Below are positions 49,861 to 63,200 of a stretch of DNA of 64,000 bases, piece after piece (the stretch's first letter is position 1; every line of letters begins with the position of its first letter). Both the position numbers and the translations under genes were made by a program. Location of the stretch: contig VZTJ01001198.1 of NCBI GenBank assembly GCA_013397795.1, positions 963,185-1,027,184 on the forward strand, in the 5' to 3' direction. The DNA is from Orthonyx spaldingii. Lineage: Eukaryota > Chordata > Aves > Passeriformes > Orthonychidae. The notes beneath the pieces are model-generated. The model worked only from the letters and a program-made list of their open reading frames with translations. It ran no database searches and had not been told where the DNA came from.

Positions 49861-52349
49861 TCCCTCGTTTTCCGGTGGCCTTTGCTCATCAAAAACAATA
49901 TTGTCATGGGGACTGCTTCTCCAGCGCCAGGAATCCTCCCTGTGCCGCCTAAGCCAGGGCTTACCGCCACGGGCAGGGACCAAAACCATCCTCAGTGGTG
50001 CCAGTGCCAAAATACTGGCAGGTGATGGTATCTTCCCACCATCCATCCCACCTTGGAAGGTGGGATAGGACAGAGGAAAAGAAGCATGGGCGTGTGTCAG
50101 AGCAGTTGAAGTGGCTGTGCTCTGGCAGTCACATTCCTCCTTCTGCTTCTGTTCGACCCCTAGAAACAGGTCAGACATTTACTTTTGGCAACTTTGAATG
50201 TTTCCCTTTTGTCCAGAGCTTGCCAACTAAACTGCGTTTTTAGCAGTTTAACTGCAGCTCTGCTGAAATGGCAGCTGCCAGCAAAAGACAGGTTATGATT
50301 CTGGAGATGCTACAATGCATATTCATTTTTTATATCCCTGTTTTATTTGGGGCATGTTTTGAGCTGCCTGGGCACTGGGCACAGCAGTTTTCTTCTTATA
50401 TCCATGTGAGCAACATCCATCTCCTGAAAAACCCCTGAGCTCTGCAAGGAGCTGCCTCCCCAGCTCAGGGATTTCCAAATCTTTACCTCTGACTCTAGGA
50501 TTTGCAACATGTAACTGTGGGATCACAGTACCAGCACATTCAGCAGCAGCTCGGAACTACACTTGGCAGAGAGCAGGCTACGAGCAGCAGTGGGGCCCAG
50601 GTCTCTGTGCTGCACTTGTGTCAAGAGAAGAATAAATCCCTGGGAACACTGGTCTCGCCTCCACTCTCAGAGGCCTGCCAGGCTGCGACAGTGAGTTCAG
50701 AGCTATGAGATTGCCTTTAAAACTCGGGAAGCACAACAGCAAATTGTCACGTTTATTGTTTAGCATTTTGGACTTTGATTTGCTGTTTTAGGAGTACCCA
50801 GATCTTGCGTGCCCAAAAATACTGGTATTTCTCAAGTTTTTTACACTATCCTGACAGCCCTAGCCCCCTTAATCTAATTTTAGAAAACTTTGTAAGGATT
50901 TTATATTTATAAACAGTTGGTGCTTAAATATTATTTCCCTCACCATAGCAACAGCTCCCCATTGTAGCATTCGTTATACGGTGCTATTGCATTGGTGTAT
51001 CCCTGGTTTGAGTGAGAAAGCCCTGAAGCCTCTCGCTCTCTTCCTTGCTTTCCTACACCTTGCAAAGGACAAGGACTGAGGCTCCTGCTTTTCTGACTCT
51101 TCCTGGAGCTGGGAAAGAGCCATGCCACCAGCTGCTGCTGGAAACAAGCTGGTGGCCCTGGGGTTTCTAGTGCTGGTGCTTCTCATGTGATGTGCTGGCT
51201 CAGACCATCCCCTTCCTGCTGATTCATCTGCCGTGGTACAGCCCACCTTGTACCTGTGAGCCCCCAGGACCTGTGCACAGCCCTGAGTGTGGCTTACAGG
51301 CCTTCGACAGCTCCGGGTGCCCACAGCATGCACCTGATGTGTGCTCCCACTCACCTGGCACCCCCAGCCAGTGGTGGCGAGGAGCTGCGAGCAGGTGTCC
51401 AGCTGGCCCCCAGCCATGGCTGTGCTCCACTCCCACTGGGGGCCAAGGCACTGCAAGTGCAGGAATGGCAGGATTTCAAGGAGTTTGGCCAAAGGGGGCA
51501 TAAAACAGTCCAGGGACCAGTGCCAGGAAGAAATCAAGGGGCTTGCAGTAAGAATACGAGACCAGGCAGGCACCTGTATGCTTCCCAGTCTTTCCAGAGA
51601 GTAAGGGTTTGCTCCTCTCTTACACATCACTGAGACTCCTCTAAGGTACATCTGCAAAAATCCAGGGCGTCCCACAGCTTGGAACAGTCCCAGAGATACT
51701 TGGACTCGTACCTACAGGTGCTGTAGAGGCTCTCTCATACAAAAGAAAGCAATTTGAGTGAACAGTACAAAAAAATGAGGTATAAAACCAGGGTTGGAGG
51801 ACAAACAAATACAAAAACTAAGGTTGAAGGACAAACAGATGCTTCTGATGTTTTCAGCTGGGTATGATCAAGTTTTCTCATGCTGCTCTGGTATTTTAAG
51901 TGTTAATCTAGAGATGGTGTTCGTTAGAAGGTTTACATGTTACAGCTCTCTATCTCTGAACGTTGAGTATTAAAATATCAATTGGGCTCTGTGGTGTGTG
52001 TTTGTGGTCAGTTTGCTTTCAGAGGAAAGGACTGCTGTGGCTGTACCTCACCCTCATCAAGAAAATTCTGTTCTGTTTAAAAGGCATCATTTTTCCCCTG
52101 TGTGGCTCCAGACAGGAGAGCAGAGAGGCTGCTGGTGACTTGGTGAGTCAAGGAAGCTCACCTTGTAAATTTTCATCTGAGCCAAAATGCAGTTTGAAAA
52201 TATCCAATTTCCATGCTCTCCAGCAACCCATTTCTGCTAAGGGTTTGTATTTTCTTCTCTTAAGGTTCAAAAAACCTGCCTTAACAACATGTTCAGGAAT
52301 ATGTGTAGTAAAAGATCAGTGTGGCTGTTAAGGTGATATGAAGGTTACT
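49861..52349. other. Non-coding stretch between the two CpG islands
   Basis: No supported gene and no repeat recognised. The AT-richer part at 50,700-50,950 separates the islands. Confidence 0.45.
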
Positions 52350-52990
52350 GTTCTAATCACTCCAAGTGCAGTCGGGAGCAAAGTTACGATTCCGTCAGTA
52401 ACCTGGCCACGTTACACACCCCGTACACCCCGCGAAACGTCGTTAACATAAAGAGCAATGCATTAAGGCACGTAAATTTAAAGGCAGACTAATAGAAAAC
52501 ATTATTTGTGTGCTTAAGCACGGCGTCTTGCAACTCTGTGTCAGATCGCAGCGTAGTGTTTGTAAGCCCACCTGCGTGCTAGGTGTTTTTTCTGCCGGAG
52601 GAGAGGAGGCTGTCCCCGGGCTGCGGTGCCGGCAGCCGCTCCGGCCGCAGTGCAGGAACCCTCCCGCCTGGCTCGGGCTCTCCGTGCTACAAGGAAGCTC
52701 CTCTCCGGGCCGGAGAAGTAAAAACTTTGCTGCCGTCCCCGGCGGGTGGGAGGCGTGTCGCAGAGGAAGCGCTGCTGTTGGCTCTGGCTACGGCTGGGGC
52801 ATTGCAGCAGGCGGGAGCCGCGGGAGGGCTGCGACGGAGCGGGGCTGCCGCTGCCGCTTTCCGGCCCTGCGGCTCCCTTTGCAGGGCTCGAGGGTGCGAG
52901 CCTCCCTTCGAGGCGTTTCCGAAGTCTGCCAGAGCCAGATGGGGTTACTGAAATTGTTCCTAAGCCACGCAGGAGCGCCAGGCAAGATTT
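52350..52990. promoter_or_regulatory. Second CpG-rich patch, possible promoter or first exon
   Basis: CG dinucleotides are dense from about 52,570 to 52,920, with a weaker shoulder back to 52,350 (GTACACCCCGCGAAACGTCG). It lies 3 kb beyond the gapped island, separated by ordinary AT-richer DNA. A frame of 166 residues covers it on the plus strand, but its composition is simply that of GC-rich DNA and I recognise nothing in it. It may be an alternative CHST1 first exon (minus) or a start for a gene to the right. Confidence 0.45.
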
Positions 52991-53619
52991 CTCACAGAGT
53001 GATTTTCTGATACCCTGATCTTAAGGGACAAAGACTGGAATATTTTGGGGGCACCTGACTTTCAGAAAATGTTCTTTCTCATCGGCCTTCATGTAGAAGC
53101 TTTAACAAAATACTTGAGACTTATCATGCTTCTGTAGTTCAGAAGGGGAGATAAACAGCTCATGCTATAATCCCTTCTCTGGAGGAGCTTATAAATTCTG
53201 TGTGTTCAGGAGTGGTGATGTCCCAAGGATGTGTTTATTGACCCTGCCTTTCACTCCCCCTTCCTCTTCGGCTTGCCCTCCCAAGAGCCACAAGAAGTCG
53301 ATACAACATATAAGGTAAAGGAAATGGATGGGGACAAAAGCAACTGCCTCAGTGTTATGCAGTCACTTTGACATACTCACAGAATCGTGGCTGCAGATCA
53401 GTTTTAAATTGGTGGACAGGAGGAGATTCTCCTCCTCTATACAAAAATAAACTCAATCAACTACCCATCTGTAAAATTCCAGATTTTCAGGGCCAAATAG
53501 TCATTGTGACTGCTCAGCCTTGCCCCTGTGGGTGACAGCCTTGTACCCAGTAATTCCTGCACCAGAGTTGTCTGTGTGGGCACACCTTTGCCTCAGGAGA
53601 GATGCCTTTGCTGCTGTGG

Positions 53620-53925
53620 GTGAGTTGTTCCAGAGCTTGATGCGCCTGATGGTGAAACATTCCCCTTATTTCTAGGCTGGAGTCATTGAGTTTTGGCTCC
53701 CAGCCACTGGATTGCATTATGCCTTTGCCTATTAGATTAAAGAGCTATCTACTATCTGAACTATTTCTCCTGTGTAGGTATTAATAGATCATGATCAAGG
53801 CACCTCTTAACCTTCTCTCTGAGAAGTTAAATAGACTAAACTTCTTTATCTCTCGTACTGAAGCAGAGTTTTCTGGGCTTTTCATGATTCTTGCCGGTCT
53901 CTCCAGCCTGCCTGATGTCTGTTCG
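53620..53925 (-). mobile_element. Ancient CR1/L3-like LINE fragment
   Basis: In plus-strand reading the order GTTCCAGAGCTTGATG, GTGAAACATTCCCC, CTTAACCTTCTCTCTGAGAA and ACTAAACTTCTTTATCTCTC mirrors the reverse complement of CR1-family 3' regions. The copy is strongly diverged, so its subfamily cannot be named by eye. Confidence 0.5.
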
Positions 53926-54859
53926 AAAACACACACCCCACAAGCACAGAGAGCATCTCAGGACTGACTGTGACAGCAGCTGTGCTAACTCAGCTCAGCT
54001 GAGGATCCTGCCTTGGCTCAGCACGGCTGCTTAGCACATTGTGATCCATAACAGCCTGGGCTGCTCATCCCCCTAGCATCCCACCTTACTCCTGAGAAAC
54101 CTCCCAGGAAAACGTCAAACCTTACAAGCTCCCAGGGTCTGCCTTACTCCTAGCACAGAAAATAACATAAATGGGACACAGTGCAGTTCTCCCCCAGCTT
54201 TGCTCAGCCCCCAGGTCATCCCTCCCTGGCCTGTTCCCACCTCCCTTGAGGTGAGGTCAAGAGGAAAACCATCTACTGATGGAGACCCCAAGCCAGGATC
54301 AAAAACCATATTGTACTTACACACATTTTTGTATTTTTGTTTTCTTCTCTAAAAGTGCGCGTCAGGCTTCACGATGTTAAATATGCCCCATAAATCATGC
54401 TGTCTCCAAGTCAACTCTTTTACTCAGCCTGAATCTTTTGTAGTCCCACTTTCTTGGGAGTTTGAAATACAGTAATATTTAACACAGCTTCTGGTGTTTT
54501 TTAATAAAAGTCATTCACATGTTACGAGTTTGCAGAGGGGTTGGGTGTGTATTTACTAAGACACTCCATATTTCTCTCAGCTGAAAAAGGGGGATTTGTG
54601 AAAGTGTCAGTGAAGACTGGAGATTAAAAGCCTACTTAAAGAGCAGTTTGTCTTTTTGACAACCCACACCCCTTCCTAACCAGTCCTGTGGCACTGCCTC
54701 CCTGCCAGCCCCACAGAGCCTCCGCAGCTGCCTCAGCCAGGCAGAAAACCCCTCAGAAACTCTCTTTCAGTAATTCTTGGTGGCTTCAGTTCCGTGGGTT
54801 GCTTTGATCCCATAACAAATGACAGGGCCGTCACAGCCAGCCACGAGTGCTGCCTTCAC

Positions 54860-55325
54860 GCCGTGCCAGGGTAAGGTGCTCCACGTTCAAACACTCTTGT
54901 GTCCTGAAAATTTCTGTCAGTGATTGAAGAGCAGGGGTCATTCAATCGTGGTGCAAGACAGCAAGATCTTACAGAGGGGAAGGTGACTTTATTATACCAA
55001 ATCTCTAATATGTTTCCACATTCATTCTCTCTTCTGTACAAACACCAAGATGTGTGTCCCCAAGGGTTCTTCAGGATCTCTGCGACCCAGAGGACAGGGG
55101 ATGCTGGTTGCTGGGTCCTGCCTATGATTCCTGCATTCCTCTTGCTGGGAAATCATGAACCAGTTTATTGGACTGATACTGTCTGTCTGTTCAGAGCTGT
55201 CTTTTGCAACTATGTTTCTGCTGGGTTAACAGGAAGTAATAACATGCTGCTGTCTTCTGCTAACACAGCGTCTGTCCTGAGGCTTATCAGACCTGGGCTT
55301 GGTGGTGCTCAGCTTGACTAACTGG
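54860..55325 (-). mobile_element. Possible second LTR (unclassified)
   Basis: On the minus strand this stretch has the layout of a retroviral LTR: a TTGTACAGAAGAGAGAATG segment, then GGTATAATAAAGTCACC (combined TATA-like and AATAAA signals near 54,999-54,980), then a U5-like tail. No clear terminal inverted bases or target duplication could be fixed and no family was recognised. It may equally be unique sequence. Confidence 0.3.
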
Positions 55326-58300
55326 AAATGCATCCTTGCTTATGAATACAGCCCTTCTTTTAGCCCCTGTTCTGCTTTTCCCCCAGTTCATACACACATG
55401 AGCTTGCATTTGTCTAGCCTCCATACCAGCCTTAATATTTCCATTAAAAGACTCTCCAAGGACTAAGACAGGGAACAGCCAGCCACCTGCTAGGCCTGGA
55501 TGCCACGTGTCCTGTGTGTAGGGGGAAATGAGACCCCATCCTTGCTACCTGCCAAGGCTGGGATGCTAGCCAGAAAGGAAGCGGTAGGCTCTGCTGGACC
55601 TTAGAGCAGTTCTGTCTCAGTATCCGGGCATTTTGGGACAGATAGTTTCCCATTTTGGAAACAAAAAAGATGTCACATCTTAAAAGTGTGTGTGGTGCTG
55701 TTTGTTCTTATTGTTACTTGCAATGCTTTGGGGGTTTTTAAGTTGCTCTGAGGTTGGTATGACCACAGCCACCACATTTGATAGGGATGCCCACAGAGCA
55801 GAGGCATCTTGAGAGGAACCGGCCAGTCCCCAGGGAAAGTGTGGAGGCTGCTGCATCCTGTTTGCAGTACTTGAGACTAGAGAAAAGTCTGACTGGAGGG
55901 CTATAGTTCTGTCCTGAGATAGTTTTGTCTCTATCCCAGCTCAGGAATTGCACTGGTGAGGGGCATGTCTGCCACAAGCGAGCAGGGTGCTTGCCCAGGA
56001 AGGGGCTGCTGGCCTGGCCATGCAGCAGCAGGAGGTGATGGCCCCAGCCCTGACCCCAAGAGGCAAGGGCTATCTCTGGCAGAGTGCCCATGGCAGTGGT
56101 ACTCCCAGCATCCCAGAGCTGGCAGTGTGACCCACATCACCGGCATGCACAGCACCTGCTCCACCTCCCCAGCCCTTTTGATGTGGTTGTCACACTTCTG
56201 CAGAACCTTGAATTAGCTCAGCATCAGTGGAGTCTCTCATTTCATCCTAAACTGCCCAGAGTTCACAAAGCCTCCGTGGGAGCCTGCACACCACTGGGGT
56301 GCACATGAGTTGGTGACATTGCCACTGCAAGCCCAGGAAGTGCCCCAAGCGTGTGCCTGACTCTCCAAGGACAGATGGGTCCCCAAGGAGACCCTGGCTC
56401 CTCCAGCTGCTGCTGAGAGGGTGCAGAAGGCTGTGCAATGAATTCCTATGCAGTGTTGGGCACAAGCCCTATGCCCCCTCCCCAAAACACCGTGGCAGCC
56501 ACGAGACTGGAAAGGGCTTTCTCACTGGCAGCCGTGCACTGCTCCTTGCCAGTGTGCAGGGCTGACCTGGGAGGGAAGGGGATGAGCCTGCTCTCCACTG
56601 GGTCTGTGCTGGCAAAGGTGGGGAGCTGCTGCTTCACCCTGAAACACCCAATCCCTGAAACACTGCGAGAAAATGCTGTTTGACATCTGACAGGTCATGC
56701 AGCCAGGTCGCTATGGAAGTAATTTTTCGTTTGATGCACCTCTCAGGGCAGTAGGGTGGAAGAGGCTGGGGGGCTTTGCGACATATGTCCCAGCCTGGCT
56801 TCCCTTGGCTGCAGGTGCCGGAAGCCTTGGGGCCAGCTTCCCTAAGCAGGCCTCCTTCCTTCCTCTGATTTGTGCGTGCACTGGCGGCTGCAGGAGCCTA
56901 ACGCGTGTTTACTGGTGGCTGGAGGGGCTGCCGAGGGCCAGGGAGAGCTGGAGTCTTCCCACTGTTCCTTCTCCAGCCAGGCTGGATCCCACTCAGCCCT
57001 GTCCCAAGGAGAGGAGGAGCGGAGAACATGGGGAGAGTCCATCGGCTGCTTAGAGGAGCACGGGGGTGGGCAGTGGCCTTGCTGAGCACAGCTGCAGCTT
57101 CACGTCGAGCGGCTGGGGACGGGCAACAAAGTCACGTCTGGAGAGCTGGAAGAGACGTGATGCTGTGCCGGGGTGGTGAGGCCGGCAGGGGATGGGGCAG
57201 GAGGATCAGGGCAGAGGCTGCTCTCGTTTGGGAGCTGCAGAAGCGCATGCCAGGTGCCTCATCCTGCTGCAGCTCCTGGCTGCGGGCAGCGTTACAAACC
57301 AGCCTTTTCAGGGAGGTCTGTGAGCTCGGGGCTGCCAGCGGCCGGGCACGGGGCAGACTGGCCCTGCCGCCGGCCGGGAGCGCGGGCAGCCCCCCCCCCC
57401 TTCAATGCCGGCTGTGTCCCTGCTCCGCCCCGGCCCACAATGAGCCCTTTCAGAGAGCTGCACCAGCCCAGCCATGGCAGCCCTGCCTGCGAGCACGGCA
57501 GCAGGGCCCAGCAGGCTGCAGGCAGCAGGCTCGGGGCCGCAGGAACTCCTCCTTCAAAGCCGGGGCCATCTCCCACCCTGGCCATGCCACTCTGTGCTAC
57601 AGCTCGCTCCCTTCCTGCGCATGCAGGTTGCTTGATATAAACGGGCTTCCCCTGCAAGCCAGGCTGGGGAAGAGGGTGGAAGGTCAGGGCTTTGTTCAAG
57701 ATGCCAATAGGGAGTTCTAGATGGGACCGTGGGGGCCATGTGAGAGCTTACGTCGGGCACCAGGCAGCCAAAGAGCCCACAGTGCCACGGCATGGGGCGC
57801 AGGCTGACGGGGATTCGCAGGAGTTTTTGCTTCACACTTCCTGCTTGTGTACCTGTGGCTCCTGCTGTCAGGATCTGAGCATTGAAATCCTGGATTAGCT
57901 CTGTGATACAGATTCAGGAGAAGCCTTCTAAGTTCACCCAGCTCCCTAAGACCTCCTGCTGCTTCCTGCTTCCTCTGCCCTTGCTCAGGGCTTGCCCATG
58001 CTCTTGGCTTTGCTGGAGGGGGGACAGGGAAGCAGCCTTTTTCCCCAGGGGACACCTCTTCTGCTGAGTCTGCATGTCGGTGCTGCTTCTCCTCCAGGCG
58101 TAACACTGGAACTGATTCCCAGGCTGCTGACCCAGCACGGTGACAGGAGCAGGCAAGGACACTGTCTAGGGCAGGGACACTGCCTGGTGTCCCCAGAGGG
58201 AGGCAAGAGGGTGCCCTGGGTCCTCTCAGGCCAAAGCAATGAGCAGGCAGGGTCTCTGGGCTGGGACACCTCCACTCTAAACAGGTGCTCCCTGGCTCCT

Positions 58301-60119
58301 CCAAAAGAAGCACATGGGAAAGGTTCATGGCTGCAAAAGTGAATGGCAGTGTACATTCTGTTTGTGAACTGTTCTCACAGCTGCCAGCAACACATCTCAG
58401 GACTGGCTCAGGGCCTGATCCTTCCCTGAGGAGCGTGGTTAGATAGCACACAGTGGAGTCAGAAAGAAGAAAGGTCATGCATGGAGCAGGAGGCACCAGC
58501 ACAAGAGGTCAGCTGAGGCATGGTGGCCTTGCTGGCTTCCCAGACAGGCTGCAGGAGATCTCTGCAGAAAGCAGTGGCTTGGACTCCACAGCAGGACTCT
58601 GTGGAGACTTGACACTGGAATTGTGATATCTTGAGCCATTTGGTTGCCCCACATGTTCTGAGGTCTGACTCTGTCTTTGTTCTTCCTCAGTGGCTTCTCC
58701 TGCTGTCCCAGGCAGCTGTGAAGCTTCTTGCTTGCACTTTCTGGTTTGATTTGGTGGGCCACTTGATTTTTCCACCTGTTCTTTTGTTGTGCCTGTTTTA
58801 GAGCTGTATTGATTTCTCTCTTTGCGTGGCTTTCACAAAAGCTGCTCTTTGCACCCAGCTGTGGATCCTGTTTTTTGCCATCCCTCCACTTCCCTTTGAA
58901 AACACTCACTTTGCTAACCCCTGCAAGCAAGGAGACACCTCAAACCCCTGAGGATGGATAGATGAAAGGCTTGGATTTATTCCCCAGTGTAAACTACAGC
59001 AGCTCGGGGTCTGTGTAGTTTAAACAGCCTCCTCTGACCTGGCTGTGCCCCATTTATAATCCACCCCCTCTAGAACTGGTCCAGAACTGGCAGCAATTTG
59101 ATGGGAACCAAGGGGAGATGTTTGGGTTTGACGAAACTGCCCTTTCCCAAGAATTTATTGGATGCTATCTCATTTCGTTGTGGCTTTCACCTGCCCACAT
59201 GCTATTCCGGGACCAAGGGAACCCTCCTGCGACTTCCTAAGGATGGAATCAGAGACCATCATGGTGCTTGCAGAGTCAAGGTTTCTGCTGACTTCCCGTA
59301 GCTTTTGGAGACGCAGAGGGGAGCTAAGCAGGGATTTCAGGCACTCACTGGGGATGGACTGTACCCACCATCTTTGCCAGATGAAGAGGTGAAACTGGGA
59401 AGACGCCCTGCTCTGCAAAGGGTCGTGTCCCAAGGTTAGGGATGAAACCAGGCTCACTGGACCTGAGTGAGCTTGTGTATTGCCCAGTGCCCCCTGGAAA
59501 CCTGTCCTCTCTTCCTCCTCGCCCAAGGCAGTAGTCCCCAAAGCCCTGGGGGCAAAGGCTCATGGCTTTCTCCTGGAGCTGGGGCAGCCTGAGCCATCTG
59601 ACAGTGGGGTTGTATCCAACATGCACAGGCACCATCTGCTCCAGCACAATGCCACCTGTCCCTGCTGCCCCCACTGCTGTCCCCTCTCCCCCTGCGCTGC
59701 CTGGGCCCACCACGCTCCAAGCAGAGCCAACAAGCCAAGCATGTTAAAAACTTGATGTAAAACTAATTTGTCAGCCATTAAAAAAGTGGAAAAGGCTTCA
59801 GTGTATTTTCTGCTCATTTTATTCAGCTCCCCCAGCAGGCAATGTGTGCCTCCCATCTCTCTCACTCAGCACCATGGTGGGGGCCTGGCACTGCCAGGGA
59901 GAGAGGGACTCCCTCAGGGAGTCAGTAAAGGGGAAGGCTGGGAGGGGCCTGGGAAGCAGGGAGACCCTGGAGGAGGGAGCTTCTGGCTGTGAGGGGAGAG
60001 CTTCAAAGAAGATGCTGCCACCAACCTGAACATGAGTGAAGTTTTGCCCCCTGCAGCTTGGGAAACGTCTGGGACCACCTCTAAAGTTTGTGTGGGCGGG
60101 GGGTTAGGGTCACAAGAAA
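55326..60119. other. GC-rich intergenic stretch
   Basis: Long frames (up to 271 residues at 56,905-57,720 plus and 261 at 57,717-58,502 minus) have no recognisable domain. CG-rich sequence at 57,090-57,560 precedes a TATAAA at 57,636-57,641. A minus-strand block at 58,509-58,830 has polar, coding-like composition but no clear acceptor. None is called as a gene. Confidence 0.4.
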
Positions 60120-60280
60120 ACTCACAGAGACTTCAAGAGGTTTCAAGTCCAACCTCCTCCTCAAATCAGGGTCAGCTATGGGGCCAGACTGGGTTGCTTA
60201 GGGCTTTATCCAGTCAGGTCTTGCAAAACTCCAAGGGCGGAAGATGCCATGACATCGACGGGATTTTTCTCCTCAAATAG
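60120..60280 (-). mobile_element. CR1 LINE 3' fragment
   Basis: In plus-strand reading AAGTCCAACCTCCTCCTCAA, then a GGGTTGCTTAGGGCTTTATC segment and CAGTCAGGTCTTGCAAAACT match the familiar reverse complement of avian CR1 3' ends. The terminal octamer repeats are not visible. The copy is short, as most CR1 copies are. Confidence 0.65.
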
Positions 60281-63200
60281 TGGCACCAGACCCAGTTTCC
60301 AGGACTGTGAACTCTGTGAGGGACCTGAGCATCCATCTGCCAGGGAAAGGATAGGATGAGGCATGAGAGAGGAAAGCTTGATGGCCACATTTCATTGTCT
60401 TGCTTGGGAGTAGGGGTGGAAGAATGATGGATCCCTACAGGACTGCAAGTTGAAACTGAGAATAGGATTTGAGGTTAGGCATGTCTTTGGCATGGCTGAG
60501 GCAATCAATGGGCAATCTGTGCCTCTAGAGCGCCCAGCAGTGTCCAGAGGCTGAAACAGACTGGGACAGTTTGTACAAAAACAGAAGGGTTTAGCTCACT
60601 GGCACCGTGGAGCTAAGGCAGCCAGGACCCAGTGGCTGAGCAGCAGGAGCTGAGACATCTGTCCCAGGAGGGAGCTGCTCAGAAGGGGCGCGAGTGACCC
60701 CGTCCCGTGGGATGCGTCCGTGTCAAGTCACCCCAAAAAGCACTATCTGAGAACCAAGACTGTCCATCCTTTCCTACCGTTCCAAACTTATAGGACCCAC
60801 AAACAGGGCCTGACCACAACTTAGCCCTCTGGTCATTGGGTCCTTCTCCAAAATATTGCGTTACGGTCATTGAAAGCTCTAGATTAGCATTGGCATCTGA
60901 ATATCTGCTGCTGCCTACACAAATAGTTGTCCATTTAATATTAGCATGCACACGGAAGTGCAGCAATTCAATACAAACTATATAGTGGTGTGTTGTACTA
61001 AATGCACATTAATTCAAAGTGCTTCATAATCCTGCATAGCTATGTACTGAGTGTGCAGTGAGGTATTTAAATTTGTAGCACCTATTACTAGTGACTCACG
61101 TTAAACCACATATTTATCAGAACTGGGTTTTTTGATGTCTGTAATATACCACCAGAAGCTGTGATTCTTTTTTAGCCTTCCAAAATCTTTTTCCTCTCGT
61201 TATCTTGTCTGTGGTACCAGGTCAGATTGGGTCAAATCCTTAGGAGCTCTGGAACAGCAATGCCCCCATGGGTACATCCCTGCCACAGGAGGTGTTACTG
61301 TGGAAATCTCAGAGGTGGAAGCACTGGGATTTCCCTGCTGTCATTTTTCTGCTGGATCAGTCAGAGCAAATGCTGTTGTATTTCTCTACTGTACTCACGT
61401 GGCAGAACAGCACATGTTTGCCCATTTCTCCCTCCAGAGCACACGGAGGGGCTAGAACTGCTCTGGGGAGTCTGGCAGCCAGGGAAGGAGGGATTGGTGA
61501 GGGGAGGGGGCTCAGGAAGCCAGCTGTGGCATATGTGGAAAGACTGTACCTGGCTGTCAGGCAGGGTTTGTGAGGGAGAAGCATAAGGAGTGCAGGCACT
61601 GGAATGCAGGGGTGCTGCAGGTAAAAGCCCCTACCTCAAGTGGAAACAGTCAAAGAATGGGAGAGAAACTCAACGGAAGTGGCATCTGGGAAAAATCCCA
61701 GAGTAAGGAATAGGCTTCTGCCTCTGAAATGTTACAGTCTTGGGCAAAATCATTCAAGTGCTGGGCAAAAACGGCCCCATCCTCTCTCACACGCCTGTGC
61801 CCCTGAGCTGGGCACTCCCAGCCTCCCTGCTGCACTCACTCAAAGAGAGGGCACTGCACTCCCTGCTGGCAGTGCAGAACCCATGCTGCAGCCCTGGGGG
61901 TACTGTCCAGGACATGGCAACAAGGATGGATTTAGCTGTCTGTGGTCCACAGTGGTGGTATTCAGAATGTTCCATCTGCCACAACTTCCATCTCCAAGGA
62001 TCACAGGTGGTGCCCACAGTGCCAGGCAGCTCCACGGACCTCGCTGGTCTTTGGAGAGTTCGAACCAGCAAAGCTCCAGCCCTGCAGCACAGCCCCGAGA
62101 GCCAAGGTGTGAGTGTATCTGGGATTTGGCAGAGGAACTGCTTGGTCCCAGCTGCCTGCCTCGACTGCTGTCTGGAGAAGTGAAGGGTAATGTGCTCAGG
62201 CAGTCAGTGATGGATGGCAGGGCAAGTCCTGAGATGAGGAGACGGATTGCACTGCTTGCGGGAGTAGCAGGAGGGAGGCTGAAGGGAAGGACAGCGCATT
62301 CCCTGGAGCTGTGCAGAGCTGCTGATGTGGGAGTTATGGCCCCTTGGCGTTGCAGCAAGGTCTCGGAAGGCTGGAGGTATGGGGGAAAGGCACAGATACC
62401 GGGTGGGAATGAGGTAGAGAAGCAGAGCTGTTTGGGTTAAGTTGCCTCTGCATCCTGAATGATTAGGATGGGGTGGAAGAGGAAAGAATACCACTGTCCT
62501 GTGCCCACTGCCGCCCCAGGGAAATAGGCTGCTGTGACCTCCACCCTGGGGTGAGTCATTGCCACTTTTGTCGTTGCTGAGGGTCGGAGTCGCAGGAGGC
62601 AGCGGCTGCCATCTGCCACTGGGGAGAGCGGAGCTGGCAGCGCTCCAGTGCCGGCTCCCCTGGCCCTCCCTCTCCGTGCTGAATCCTGGGGAGCGAAGCA
62701 CCATCCCCGGTGGAGGCAGGAGGTAATCCTAGGAGGCCATAACAAATCATGCCTCTGCACACACCTTGTGGGGTCTGCACCTCCAGAGTCACCACAGGGA
62801 TTATGGCACCCGGCTACAGGAATAATTAGGAGCAGTGGCAGCGTCTGAGGGGCTGCTTGGATCCCACTCCCAGCACCTTCTCACTGGATGTGTGGAAGAC
62901 ACTGGGGTCAAGGTCTGTCCCGCAGTGCTGAGCTGCTCTGTCTTTCCCCTCCAGCTGCAGAGAGCAACATCCTGCCAGGGAGGGGGCCTCCTTCCCAGGA
63001 AACACAAGTGGCTTGGAACAAGGGAAGAGAAAGAGCAAAGAGGTGGGGACCTGAACCACCTCCTCAGGCGAACAGCAGTCACAGCCTGTCCTGGGAGGCC
63101 AGGGAGAAGTGGTGTTTGTGCCCATGTAGCACAACTTGGGTTGTGCTTGTACTTACAGCATGAGTGGGGGGTTGCTTTTATTTTGATAGGAAAAAGAGAG

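Noticed and set aside
48331..50178. Very long open frames on both strands spanning 48.3-50.2 kb
   Set aside because: They run through the 561-base gap, where unknown bases hide stop codons, and lie in CpG-rich DNA where stops are rare.
61640..62440. 266-residue plus-strand frame
   Set aside because: Composition matches surrounding GC-rich DNA; a second plus-strand frame and minus-strand frames of similar quality overlap it.
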